Of a DNA stretch of 64,000 bases, positions 28,560 to 42,300 are shown in pieces. The stretch covers positions 15,717,375-15,781,374 of the forward strand of contig OZ037768.1 in the NCBI GenBank assembly GCA_964035545.1, read 5' to 3'. The translations under genes were made by a program, and so were the position numbers. The DNA comes from Bugula neritina (taxonomy: Eukaryota > Bryozoa > Gymnolaemata > Cheilostomatida > Bugulidae). The notes under the pieces were generated by a model. The model saw only the letters and a program-made list of their open reading frames with translations. It was not told the origin of the DNA and made no database searches. Each line of letters begins with the position of its first letter. Within the stretch, counting starts at the first letter, position 1.

Positions 28560-29370
28560 CTGGTATTCTACTATGTCACAAATTGAGGTACCTTAGTGAT
28601 ATACAGAAAAAGCACTGTGTTGTATTTGGCACTTCATCCTTAGCAATTTTTTTTAAAACTACAGGGCTAGTTAATTTAAACTGTGCTCCAATGTATTTGA
28701 TTTTGCACACTGTATCTATATTGTCACTTTCCTCATTGTTTGCAACTAGTCTTTGGCAGGTTGTCTTCAGAAAGGGCTTTATATCAGTCATTTTCATTTG
28801 TGCTGCACAATGGAATCTGCAAATACTTTTAATTGATAAATTCTATTTTTTCCCAGGGGTTGAGCTTGAGTATTTTGCTGATAACAAAAAGAAAATTTAT
28901 TCTCCTGCTGATTTACAAGTTGAATATGCAGGTTCTCAGAATGTAAATTCAGTTATGAGTAGGTGATTCATAATATTTCTTTGGTGAATGAAGAGTTGCT
29001 GATTTCAATTTCTTCCAGCTTTCTACTCGAGTGCTAATGGGTCTTGAAGTGCCATTTTTAATTGAATCTGTGATATCATGTTATCTATCCTTACTTTCCT
29101 TACAATATTCAATAGCTTTTTTTGTTTATTTTTGTCATAATGGTTCCATGTGTTCATTGATGTTGACATAATGCATGTAGAATTCCTGTACTTGCAGTTT
29201 TTAATTGATGGTTGAATTTGTGTTGAAACTGTGCATTTCTTGAGGTAAAGTGTTGTCTTCTCATTCACGTTTGATGAATAGAATTGATTGGTTTGTCAAC
29301 TGTTAATTTAGTCACTTTTCCTGCATCTTTTGTTTTGAATGGTGTGGTCCTATTCTAATAAACACATGGC
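28560..29370 (-). pseudogene. Degraded coding relic of unknown family
   Basis: The minus strand holds successive broken open stretches (29268-29023, 28797-28576) with protein-like composition: lysine- and cysteine-bearing segments such as NIVRKVRIDNMISQIQLKMA and CKIKYIGAQFKLTSPVVLKK. An upstream in-frame run, GKVTKLTVDKPINSIHQT, ends in a stop just before the first stretch. This looks like an old inserted ORF with stops and frameshifts, perhaps from a transposon. I do not recognise the family. A plus-strand ORF (28583-28966) overlaps it and seems to be its shadow. Confidence 0.3.
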
Positions 29371-30372
29371 AAGCTATCATGATGTTTCAACACTCTACCT
29401 ATACCATTTAAGTGTTTTCTTTCAGTGTTAGGCTGCTAAACGTGATGTGATATATACTAGTTGTAAGATTTTTGGACATGTTTCCGTAAAGCAAAATGAC
29501 TTCTGAGACAATAGTAAAACATTAATGATAAAAATGTGTAATGAAGCTAAGTTTATCATATTTTACTGGCTGTTTATTTTTAATAAGAAAACTGGTTAGA
29601 CTGATTGAGTTTTTATCCAAAAATAATTAATTGCGACATGGCTAATTATTTTATAGTTTGCCGTCTGACTGTAACGTTCTTTAGGTATTTTTGTGTTTTG
29701 CTATTACTTTACCATTTGTTCACAACAAATTTATTTTTATATAGTTACAGCTCTTTTTATAAAAAATTATAACAAATGATTACAGAGTTGATCATTTGGC
29801 TTAGTATGGACCTTTGGATATAAATATTATCATTGTTTCCAATTATGCTGTAGCTAACTAGTGTAAATGCTCAAAAGCAAAATTAGTTGATTCAATTTCT
29901 AAAGTACTTAGCTAAAAGGGCTGCTTGCTGGAGAGCCACACAGACCATTAATATATATATTTCATGTTTTGTTACTGCTAAGTAAGTGTAGTTAGAAAAT
30001 TTTGTTATAGAGTTTTGAGTTTGTTATATTTTATATCATGGTAAAAAAATTTCAACGCATGGTCTAAAAAATTACAATACTATTGCTCATTGCTAGTCTT
30101 TCTGGAATTGACACATAAAAGGGCAACTAATTTTTTATTTCTTTTTTTCAAAAAAGATGATTATTAGATAGTTTAGCCAAAAAGTAAATTTTACTTATAT
30201 TGTTGTTTGAATTGGGTTAGTTATATTTTAAAGTGCTTTAATTAAACATGATGATTACCTGGTAAGCACATGGTAAGTTTGGTGTTCAATTATATTTTAT
30301 AATAGCTTTATTCATATAGAATTATCAACCTACATAATAATTTTTTGTAGAAATTTGAATAGTTTTAACAGA

Positions 30373-33300
30373 ATGGAGCTAGAGAAAGCCAAAATAAAGA
30401 AAGGCAAAAAGAAGAGTAAGAAATCACCATCAGTCGTTAAACAAGATCCTGAAACCGGTAGTGGTGTTACACAGAAAGTTAAACCACAGCAAGTTTTGCC
30501 AAATCCTGGTGCGTCTTTTTAATGTTAGATTGATATATTACCATATACTTCAGCATAAATACATTCTAAAATTAGGCAACAATTCAGTGTTTAGTAATTT
30601 TTTTCGAATTTGATAGCAATCCCTGCAACTGAATAGAACTAATAAATGCATAACTAAACCATAAGCTAACAACTATCTTCCTGTAACTTTCATCCAGTAT
30701 TTACTTTCTAGATGAGGTCATTGAGCTTAAAGGATCCTCCACATCTCTGCAGTCTAAACCTGAATTGTTTGTTGCTGATGGGGAGCCTTCTCAATTGCCA
30801 ACAGCTAGTGTTAATGTAAATAGTATTTATATGCAGCCTTTCTTCTTTTAAATAGAATGTTTTGTCATTCGATTTAATTTGAGTTTTTTCAGTAATGTAT
30901 AATATAGAATGAGGTCAAGAATAATGCCACATTATGTCTTATCCATATGCTGTTATATCAATTTCTATTTTATATACACTTTTTCTACTTTTATAAAATC
31001 ATTTCGGTGGTTTTTCCAATTTCTAGCAATTTGTTATTAAGGATGAGAAGCAGTCTAGAGAAAAAGAGAAACCTGACTCTCGAACAGCATCACCAGCTTT
31101 GTTTTCTTTCAAAACCTCACAAGTTACTCCAATCAATGCCAGTGAAACATCACTAAGATCTCGAGGTTTGATTTAAAAGGAGCCCTGTCAGTTATTTTAA
31201 TAATTCTACTAATTTGTAGCTTTCTTGTGAACAGAAATAGTATAAATTATATTATATTTAAAGCCAAAAATAGATGTTGTTTGGCTATGTTTGTGGGTTC
31301 TTTTGTATTCTGAGTTTATGTGGGTAGAAATTGGTGCTGAAACTTCCAGCATATTTTTGCTAGCACCTCCTTACCTATACACTTTCCAATATACTCAAAA
31401 GGTAGGCCTACTTGCTACTTTAAAGTGTGGCTGTAATTCAGTGCTAAAATCAGATTAGAACTGTCTATTAAAATATTAGTCATCGTAAGTTTATTTCTCA
31501 TGATTAGTAACCAAAGTCAAACTTCACTGACTTCACAAAATTTCTTTGCCAATGCACCTGTCTCTGGGTAAAAATGTTCAGCACCTCACGTTGGCTAAGC
31601 AAAGGGATATTTTAAAAATTACTGAAAATTAACGACATTGTATTGGTATTTTATATGTTAGTTGAGATAAGACTTAGAGTAATCATTGTATAACACAGGT
31701 ATTACATTATTCATTTTAACTAAAGGTATATTTTCTTTTCTACTAATTAACTCTGTGTGTGAGAATTACTCTCCTAATATGTCAATTAAATTGTTTGAAA
31801 AATATTTTCGCAAAACAGATAATTGAATTAATATTAAGTAAATCATGAGCTTGCATTAGAGACTGCAGCAACTTATCATTATTGTCTTATGTGTCTTTAC
31901 TTGCTGTGTACTTTTAGCCTCTACTATATTGGACTAATGCGTACAATGATATTACAGAGGCTTGGAGTGGTGTGGATCCTAAAGAGGAAACTAAACATGG
32001 CGTGGGGTCTGTACAGCTCATTACTGAACCAGTCATAGCCGGGCAAACTTCTGCTACCAATGACAGTGTTGCTAATACGAACAATGAAGCTCAGCTAAAC
32101 TCACCAGGCAGGTCACTTAAACTGCAGTGTTTCTAAAACTTGTACGAAGGTGCCATTATACCTATATTTGCATAATGCGTATTATTATTATTATTCAAGT
32201 ATCGTACATTATTACACAGTTTTTTCAGCAAGAAATCCATGTTTTGTATGTTTATTTTATAATTCAATGTTGAAAGGCAAATTCCTGGTCAAATTAGATC
32301 TTTCTATGAGGCATGAGTAACACTTATATTCTCAATTAATATATTAGGTATACATTTTTGAGGAGTTCCTAGTGTCATCTTCAAAAGTTGTGTGATGTGT
32401 GCTAAATACCTGCAATCATACCCCACGTGTTATGTAACGCCTGGTTCATTTTGCTTTCAGATAACAAAAGTTTGGTGAGCAGTGGTTTGCTGTCTCCACC
32501 TAAAATGAAGGGAGAAGAGCAGGCATATGTTCCATACCTGTTTGCTAGAGACACCATCGTCAGGATAGTCAACGACATGCATAAAATGAAGGAAAGTCAT
32601 ATCGGAGTTATCAGCCAAATAGAGTTGAACTACAAAATGATAGAAGATGAAACACAGGTTAACATGTCTTCTTAATCAGATGGTCATTGAGTTATTCAAA
32701 AGTGTTATAATTGGTACAAAATGATTTTTTGCGCTGTGCTTTGTTACCAAAACTGTTTTTCTAAGATAAAATTAACCCCTGATCCCTATTTTGAATTTGT
32801 CTGTTTGTTTGTTGTTCATTGCTGGTGTTAATATTTTAGAGACAGTTTAATTCTTTTGTTCTTAATTTGAGGAAAGTGTACAGAGACAAGCTGTCTACCT
32901 TCCAACATGTCATCTCAATACACAGAGCTGATACAGACAAGAAGAAGGTGAGTAACTGGCACAAACCCTGAGATATTTCACTGGTTATCTAATTACTCTG
33001 TCAAGTGTTGTTACAATATCTTCTTATACGGTTCTATAGTATTTCATATTTAATGTTAGTTTTAAAATGTATTATTTAGTATAGTATAAGCAGAGTTGTA
33101 TGAACATATTTTTCTGTTCCCTATTTACAAATATAACTAAAACATTTGTGTAATCTAATAGTATTACTGAGCTGTTTTGAATGTTTTGTGAATAATGAAG
33201 TATTTATGTCCTGTTTTAAATAATTATGTATTAAAGCCATTGAGTTGGTAAAAAAATGGTTTAAGTCATTATTAATAGCTATTTATTTCTTCTTGTATCA

Positions 33301-36300
33301 ACTTTACCTAGTAAATTTTAATTTTTGGGCAAATTAAATTGTAGAATTGGTTTCAATTATTGTGTAACATCCTCTCATCTGTTGTATTTCTAGGAATATT
33401 GGGACAGTAATCTATCAAGCTTAAGCAAACAGAATAAGAAATTACTTGGTGACAAAAAAGCTCTGCTCATTCAAAACAAGTTGTTAATAAACAGGATTGC
33501 AGAGGTTCGAGAAGAAGTTTCTAAAGAGTTCATTGTAAAACTAGATGATCTTAATCAGCAGTACTCAGCAGGTAAATGTTTTTTTCTACTTGCGTTATAG
33601 CATGTGCTTTCATTTTCACTCATAAGTAGCTTTTAGTAAAATTTCTGTCACTAGTTTCTTGTTATTTACTGCAATTCAACTAAATTTTGGGTCGTGTATT
33701 TCCACTAACAAATTGCAATAACTTGATTATCTCCAACATCTTGTATGGGAGCACCTGATCAGTTTTGGTAACTGGTGTCGGTTGTTTATATATAGACTAT
33801 TGATAGTCTACTCTATGTAAAACAAAGATTAAAGGCTATGAGTCAGTCAGTTGTACAGTTTTCAGGTGACTTAAATTGGTTTGTTAATTTCATTTTAGAA
33901 GCTGAAAGTCATTCTGAAGATAGGGTGAAGTTTGATGCAGAAAAATCTGAGCTTTTAAAAGAAATAAAGGACCTAAAAGAGCAAGCAGTTCCAACTGTCA
34001 CTTCGGTTGTAGCTCCTGCTCCCCATGTCACACCCACTGTTGACTTTGAGACTCAGTCTAAACAACCGGAGTCTGTGCCAGAGGTTGAGTCACAAACTAT
34101 CACAAAGGAGGTTATCATTGGTCAGTTACTACATCATTATTGCAGTCTATGCTAACACAGCATATTTTAATCTCACCTAATTTCGTTTTAAAATACTCTA
34201 TTTTTTTGGGTTTTGTCTTAATTTTTTCCTCAACTGGGATGAGAAACTCAATGGTGGTTGCAATACTTGTATGTTGCTGACCGCTACATTTATGTTGAAA
34301 TCATGTTCTAGTAAACTGTGTGTTTGCATGCATACTCCTTGCTTGCCAGTCCATACAAAGCTCTTTGGGAAACCTTTTAACTCTACCAGCTAATTGTTTT
34401 CGATGAAGCTTTGAAATGATGAGACTGTTGTGTACGCATACTATTGTGGAATGTGTAGAGTAGGTAGAAATGAGTTTTATCACATTTAATAGAAATTAAT
34501 AAAATAGTGCTGTGTTTCTGACGTTGTGTCGTCTGTGTGGTAGACATGTCAGAGAAAGAGCGTGCAGAGTTGGAGGCCGAGAGACAGCGAGTAGCTGCTG
34601 ACTTGGCTAGTATGGCCGCACACAGAGCATCTCTGGAACAGGAAAGAGCCGAGATAGCAGAAAGTAGGAAACAGCTCAACACTGAAAATGCGGAGTTACA
34701 GGATAAAGTTAATCATTCTGAGAAGGTGCAGTTGTTGGCGGAGTTGTAGTCTTTCTTTTGAGAGTTTAATTATCATCAAATGTTTACATTGATGGGCCTT
34801 TAGCTGATTTTTTAAATACATCCTGTCTGGTTGGCGACCTTGTAACTGTCAATACATTTATGAAACTTTCTTTAATGTATTGCTATTGATGCCCAGATAA
34901 ATATCTGCTACAGTGTAGATGTAAGACATCAAACTATTCAAAGGTCATTAATAGACACATGGTAGTACTTAGTACTAATACATTTTTTACTTTCATTATG
35001 AGTATTAGTACTAGCACTAGTCAGTGAATAGTTGGGCTGGCCAAATCTGATCTTCATTGTGTGGCTGTAATCTCATGTCTCTAAACAGCTTTTTGTTAAA
35101 AATTAATTCATTTTTTTTAAATTAATGATAATCTGTTAGTAGCTGCTTGGAATACTCAGCACATGCTTTCTAACATGTTGATTGCAAAGAGTGGCTTCTA
35201 GCCAGTTCAGGCTTGCTCACATGCAAAAGTGTTGCCTTTGTTTTTAAAGTCACTGATACTGATGAAATAATATATATTTAAAATTCAAGGGTTAATAACT
35301 TAAATGCAAAGCTCTTTTGAAATGATTATTTTTGAAATAATGAAATTGAAATCGTAAAAGTTTGTTTTTATTCATACAATAAAACTTTAAGCAGTCAGGT
35401 CCATCTAAAATGTTATTATAAATTTTATATGCATAGACTTAAATTGTAAATACTTTACTTTGAGTATTGACAACAATAATGTTTGCTAAATTTCACGAAA
35501 TAGCAAAGTTTCTTTTGCTTTTGTAGGCCATAGCTGAATGGAAAGGGAAGTATGAAATTACTAGAGGACAGCTGTCCCAGTTTGGTACTCTGCAATCTGA
35601 CTATGACACTCTTTTAGCTGCTTACAACTCTCTGGCATTGGTGGCTTGCGACATTAATCAGGCTGATGTGAGTCACCAAGTATATAATCAAATACTAAAA
35701 ATTCAGTCATTGGTGTTGCATAAAATAATATCCTAACTAAATTAGAATAAATAAAACTTGTTACGTTTATGCCATTAATAAAACTGTAGTATTTTGCTGC
35801 AAAATGTAAGCAAACAAGATAACGTCTGCAGCCCTGTATAATTAGCAATGTTTTTCACTTGTAACCAGGTGATCCGTTTACCAGAATTGTCAAGTTAAAC
35901 TTTTATGTTAAATTGTTTTCCGCAACAGTGCTTTAATGGCAATTATATTTTATCTTTCATAGAAATATGCAGGCCTTATATCAGCTTTTCTTATGAGTTT
36001 AATAATGTTGGTTCTTCTGCTAAAAATTTAATGTCGGTTAATAAGAAATAATTTATGGAATAATTGCTCTGGATACAACACATTTTCTAAACAACGCTCG
36101 CCATCAACCTTGTCATTAGTTTCTAATATAGGCTGTACACAGAATTTAAGTATTGCAACTTAAGTTAGAGTTATCTACGTAATGCTATAGGCTTGGACCT
36201 TCTTTACAAAGCATATTGTATTTATACTATTTCTTTTCAAAAACTCCTTCCATTATAAAACAAACTTATAGTATGTTTCAAATCCATGTAGTTGTCACAT

Positions 36301-39300
36301 AAAAAGTGTTTATAGCACAAGAGATTGCTAAAATTATATGAATCCTATAAACCCTGGAATGGGGAAGTTTCTTTCAATATATGGCAAATGACTCATTAAG
36401 ATTTTTAGGTATCAAGATTATGCATACTATTTAGGGGTTTTTCTGACTTCTTAAACTTAAGATGTTCATATATTACTGAATGTGCATTCACCAATCCAAT
36501 GCGCTAAGGTAGAAAGTTACCAAATTCTAGCATCACTTGAGTTATACTATGCCATACTATACTGAGTTTATTAGTTTCATGTGAAGTAGGGGTTTGGGGA
36601 AAGTGCAATCATTACTCAAATATTAAAGGCATGTTCCTTTATACTTACCTGGTACTTTAGGAAAAAATAGCTAAATGTAAAGCTGACAAAGCTGCCTTAG
36701 AAGAGGATCGAAGTGAAATGATGAGAGATATAACTAAGTGGGAAGACAATTTCAAAACCAAAGCTGGGAAAGAGCCAACTGAAGATGACAGGTAATTAAA
36801 GCATTGTTGCTAAATGACCAGCTTCAGTCATTTAGATGTTTATAGCACCTCAGCTACTCAACCAACTGTTTTAAAGCATTGCAATGTTTGATTATGAGGA
36901 AAGTCTATTAATATCACCAGTTTCATGTTTTGTTGCTGCACTACAATTTACTTTACTTAACAGAAATTTAATTATAATGTGGCAATACTTCCAGAGCCTG
37001 AGACAGACAATGATTATTTTACAAACACTACAATATAACTCAGCTGAAATCCAGATAATCACAAAATGAAAAGTTAACATATTTATAAAGACACTTTATT
37101 TTATTATTATTTTATTTTATGATCAGACCAGACAGCATTAAGGAATTCTACCTGATACTTAAAGAAACCAATTTTGCCATTCAACGTTTGGATATAGAAA
37201 TAGAGATAATGGAGAAGCTGAAAAAGGGCGAAGTTCCTATTCCCCCTGAGAAATCCACTGACTCTGAAAACATTTGTATTCCTGCTGAACCAGTTATTGA
37301 GACTGTAGAGGTTAATGAGTAGTGGCTTGATATATTATATTAAACTGCTTTGGTGTTTCAGTATAGAAATGTTTTTATTGGTTGCACTTGACTCAATACA
37401 CAATGATGCATTATAGCAATAATAATTGTTATGGTATGTGAAAGTTCACTGCCATGATAAATTAATATGTGATCTTTATGCACCAATCTGATTCTTATTG
37501 GATTTACATATATCTTTATGCACTAATAATGTATTTGTTACTAAAGTTTTTATTCTGCTTACAGGTGAAAGTGCCAGATCCTAACACACAGGTACGACTT
37601 GAAGCTGCAGAAGAAAGAAATGACAATTTACAAAAGGAAAATGCAAGTCTACAGACACACATGGATGGGTTGATGAGAGATTTCTCTGGACTGAAGAGTC
37701 AGCTCAGCTCTTTGGAGGCAAAGGTAATAATGCTTACCTACAACATTTTATGAAAATTAAACATCTCCTCTGTGCCTGTCACTCCGTCCTGAAAAAATCA
37801 TCTCCAAAGTTGGCATGGATATTCGTGGCATTTAGTTCAGTTTGTGTTGTTTAATTATTTTATTGATTCTGGCTGGTCGCAGGTTTGTGTAAGCTAAGCA
37901 TTGTCGGTGCAAGCAGCTAAAGTTAATTAATTATTTAATTTTATTAGTAATACTTTCTTGTGTTGCTATTTCGAAATTGTGTAAAACTTCTTGCTTCTTG
38001 CTATGTCAGAGCCATTTAGTGTAAATTCTGTTTTCATGGACACTTAATGAATGCTGGTCACTCAATGTATAAGCTCACTTTCTTGTCATGAGAGAAGATT
38101 TGTTACAAGGCTTATATGTACACAGTTTATTCTTGGCAAATCTGAAGTTGCTCACTTGTTTCACTTCCTCCTATGGTGACATTGTCTCTGCTCTGTTCAG
38201 CCACTTTTGCTTAGCAATGGCTATAAATCATTCTAAGGCAGTTAAATTGTAGAGTATTTTTACCTAGGGATTTCACTAACAAATTGAGTTATAGAAGTCA
38301 ATAAAAGTGTTTTACAATGTAATCGGGTTGTATTCTTAATAATTATTTTGCTAATATTATTATAAGTTTTTCTGTTTGTAATTTTTAACTTGCAAGCTTT
38401 GGTGTCTGTACAAAGCATTTTATTCGTAAATATAATTATTTCAGTTACACCAACTATTGAAGGTTGATAATAATGCTTGTCTCACACCTGAATAATTGCT
38501 AAGTGGTAGTGCAAATATTTAGTAGTAGTTTCAGTAAATGAATGGCATTTTTCTACAGTATAAGTGATGGTTTTTTAAATCTACATTTTTTCAATCAGAC
38601 AGAAAGAAAGAAAACCCCTCAAGGTGATATTTTAGTACTATTTTTTATATTAACCAATCATTGACCAGTGTAATTTTTTAGTTCTCTTTTCAATTAGCAT
38701 CAGATTTGAAAGCAAACTTGCAAGCCCACATATAACATGCGGTTCTGTAGCTTTGAGTTTATTGGTCTCTATGATTTCGGTGCAAATTCTTTTAGTTGAA
38801 AAAGTCTGAAGCAGAAAATTCAAGTAATATGAAAACTATAGTGAAGCTGACTAATAAATTGAAGAAAGCAAGTGAAACATTGGAGCCTGAAAAAGCTGAC
38901 ATGGCTGTAGCTGTCACACAGGTTAGCTGGTTTAATGTCTTGTTTTCTAAATGTTACGTTGAAAGGCAGTTTAATTTATGACTGATACGTACTATATTCT
39001 GTTTTTATTTCCTGGTGTGTTTCTCATAGTAGAAAGGTATATATTTAGGTGTATATTAAAGTACATAGATATAGCACGGTTCTATTGAAAGGTATATATT
39101 TAGGTGTATATTTAAATACATAGATATAGCACGGTTGTATTGAAAGGTATATATTTAGATGTATATTTAAGTACATAGATATAGCACGGTTCTATTGAAA
39201 GGTATATATTTAGGTGTATATTTAAGTACATAGATATAGCACGGTTCTATTGAAAGGTATATATTTAGGTGTATATTTAAATACATAGATATAGCACGGT

Positions 39301-42300
39301 TGTATTGAAAGGTATATATTTAGATGTATATTTAAGTACATAGATATAGCACGGTTGTATTGAATTCAACAGGATGCTGATCAAACCAATACTGGGAAAT
39401 CAGAGTCTGACGTGCCGACAGCACTAGCCGACCACTCTGATTGTGACAAGAAGATTGAGGATCTGGAAGCACAGATTGAAAACTTGCAGAAAGCGCTTGG
39501 GTTGGCAACTACAGTTCTCCCAGATGTGAGGCTTGTGTGCAGATATACACTACATTGCATTAACATTAGTGTAGCAATGTCTACAAATTCCTAGGGGGTG
39601 AAAGTTTATAGGAATTTTCTTCTAGAAAATTCTGTAGCAACTCTTATTGCTTTGAGTTGTCTTTTCAGTACACAAAGAAGGAGTGTAGAGATATAATGAA
39701 CACATTAAGAAGATAAAATATAGAACAATACCATAGGAAATCTGCATAAATGCTCCCCCTTCCCCCTCTGACAATCTGTGTAAATTGTGAACCCCTAGCA
39801 ATCTATAGAAATTGCTATAATTTGTTTTGTGTACACTACATTGCATAAATGCTAGCTGTGTGTGCGCTATACTGCATAGGTACTAGTTGTGTGTGCACTA
39901 CATTGCATGTGCATTAGTATCATGAAAAATAGTCCAATTTATATAATAAATTTGTTGCAGGAAGGCAGTGCTGATAAAATTGCTGATCTAGAATCTCAAA
40001 TCGATGAAATTGAGGAAGAGCTTCGCAAGGAGAAATCTCAACATGAGAACTCAAAAGAAAAGGTTGAAGAACTCAGCAGTCAGGTAACTTGTGCAAGATT
40101 TGTATGACTATTCAATTCTGGTCTCTTTTAGGGGTTATATTTTGCTATCAATGAGCAAGTGGAATGTTAGTTTCATTCATGCACTTTTTTATACGTAAAC
40201 TTTATTATTTTTGAAGCATATATATCAGAAGTATGTTTTCTGATATAAAAATGTTCTAAATTCATTGTGTAATATCTATATTATGTTGTGACATGGTGTT
40301 ATGTATTAATTGTTTCTAATTAGCAAAATCTCATGTATATTATACATATATAATATACATAAGTTATTATATACATTGAGTCGTCTATGTGTAGTTGGAA
40401 AAGTTGGCAGCAGAACTAGAAACTAGGAAACAGTCGCAAGAAGAAGCTGTCAGTGCTGCCAGTATTGCACTTTCTACTCAGCTAGCCAAAAAGGAAAAGG
40501 TGGGAATGTTTGCTAGCATTTCTTCAAGTTTTGATATAACACTTTATTTGTTTTATTGGTGACATCTGTAGTTACTTGGCACATATTTCACTTGAATTTA
40601 CAGGATTTGAAAGATTCAGAGAAGAGAGTGGCAGATTTAGAAGCCAAGCTAATTGAAAACGTTCCTGTTGACGTTGGAGCCGAAATGAAGAAACTTCTGA
40701 AAAAAATTGTATGGCTTCAAAGCTTAAGTATATGCCATATAATATAAAATAGTTTAGTGAAATATTTTTATGATATTTTTAAACTTTTTTCCATGCATTC
40801 TGTATTTTAGGCCTCCATAACAAAAGACAACGATGCTCAGGTTAAGAAAGCTGCAGAAACACTTGGCAAACTACAAACTGTTGAAGCAGAAAATAAAACT
40901 TTGCAGAAATCTCTAGAGACAGAGAAGACAGCGAATGCTTCACTTCAGGTGTGCCAGAATGTATTTCTTGTTTATATTTACTTTGGAAGAAACCTTTTTT
41001 TACTAAAATAATTATTTTTTTTTATATATTTATGAAATTTATTTGTCACTGTTTAAGGTGGGGTACAACTTTATAGGCTCAATACTAGTGTGGAACAGCT
41101 CTTGATGTAACTGGGAATACTGAGATTAGGCAATAGGTAGATTGTTGCTATTTTAGAACTTAGTTCTCCACTTTGCTATTTATAAACTCATTACATACTA
41201 CACGACAATAATACCAAATCTCAGCCACCGTAATGGTGGTTATAATAGTGATAATAAAAGCAATAGTAAAATATTGGCAATAATACTTAAAATCACTAGC
41301 AATAATAATTATTTGCATTATGGTTTCCAACTAAACTTACAGATTTTCATAAAAAGCATGTTTATAGAAAATTCTTTTCAATTTGATAAAGCAAAATATC
41401 TCTGCACAAGCTTTGGATACTTATATGCAAAACTATTTGCAGTTAAACAATTAATAAAGCTGTTACCCAAAGGAGACTTTAATGGCATCTAACCACCCTG
41501 TGATCATTTGCAATTTGAAAAATAGTTATTGTTACAATAGGCTAGTATACTGAACTGTAAGTCAGCTGAAGCTCAATCTTATCTCACTAGTAGCATAGCT
41601 GTAGTCCAACTGTAACTCCTCCTCACCTACTTAAACATATTGCTATTGCGTATGGACTGGTCGCTAATCACCAGAAACATGGCCACAATAGTTGCTGGAG
41701 ATCACTCTAATAACCTAAGACTTTATATGTCAGTTTTTGTAGTAGAAAGATACAATTTATAATGTTGTAATCAAATCAGGAAACTGGCAGTTTTAGTTAC
41801 AACAAAACTCAGGCTTATTATGTCATGTGGCTATTTGTGGTATCTAATATATCAAACAACACAGTGTTTGTATAAATAAATATTCATATATTAAAGAATC
41901 TTGTCCAACTATAAATGAATATGTTATTTTAGACATCATTACAGGTAAAGACATTTATTATGTTTCATTTGCTGGATTTGTGTTGATGTTAAGCACACTA
42001 ATGCTTCTTATCACATGCTAATGTGTACAGTTTTTGCCACACATTTGCGTTGTTTACTAAATTATTTACACATTATTTGATCTCAACTAGCCATTTTGTC
42101 TGTGGTGCCTTTGTTTTAAGTTTTTCTGTTTTGCAGGATTTTATCAACTTATAACTAATGCTTAAATGTTGTACAGGGTCTGACAATTTCACTGGTAGAT
42201 TACATAGTTTTATTTCCCTACCTCTTCAAAACATTCAACAGTCATTTCATTCTCATGTAGACGAAATTAAAGGCTGCCAAAGCAGAAAAAGAGTCGGAAC

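Larger units (their letters stand above)
22333..30350. other. Spacer between head-to-head HUWE1 and kinesin genes
   Basis: About 8 kb, very AT-rich, with no supported coding exon. It must contain the transcription starts and 5' noncoding exons of both genes, since both first coding exons open with splice acceptors (22332 and 30351). Separately listed items are the 23146 inverted-repeat element, a CpG-rich pocket near 27.1 kb and a degraded relic at 28.5-29.4 kb. The stretches 24.1-24.9 kb and 26.2-28.1 kb are cryptically simple (endless variants of ACTAT, TAAGT, AGTCAGAG) with no clear unit. Confidence 0.7.

Noticed and set aside
28583-28966. 127-residue plus-strand frame with a splice-acceptor-like start for its last part
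   Set aside because: No link in phase to the kinesin exons, hydrophobic chance composition, and antisense to the likely relic on the other strand.
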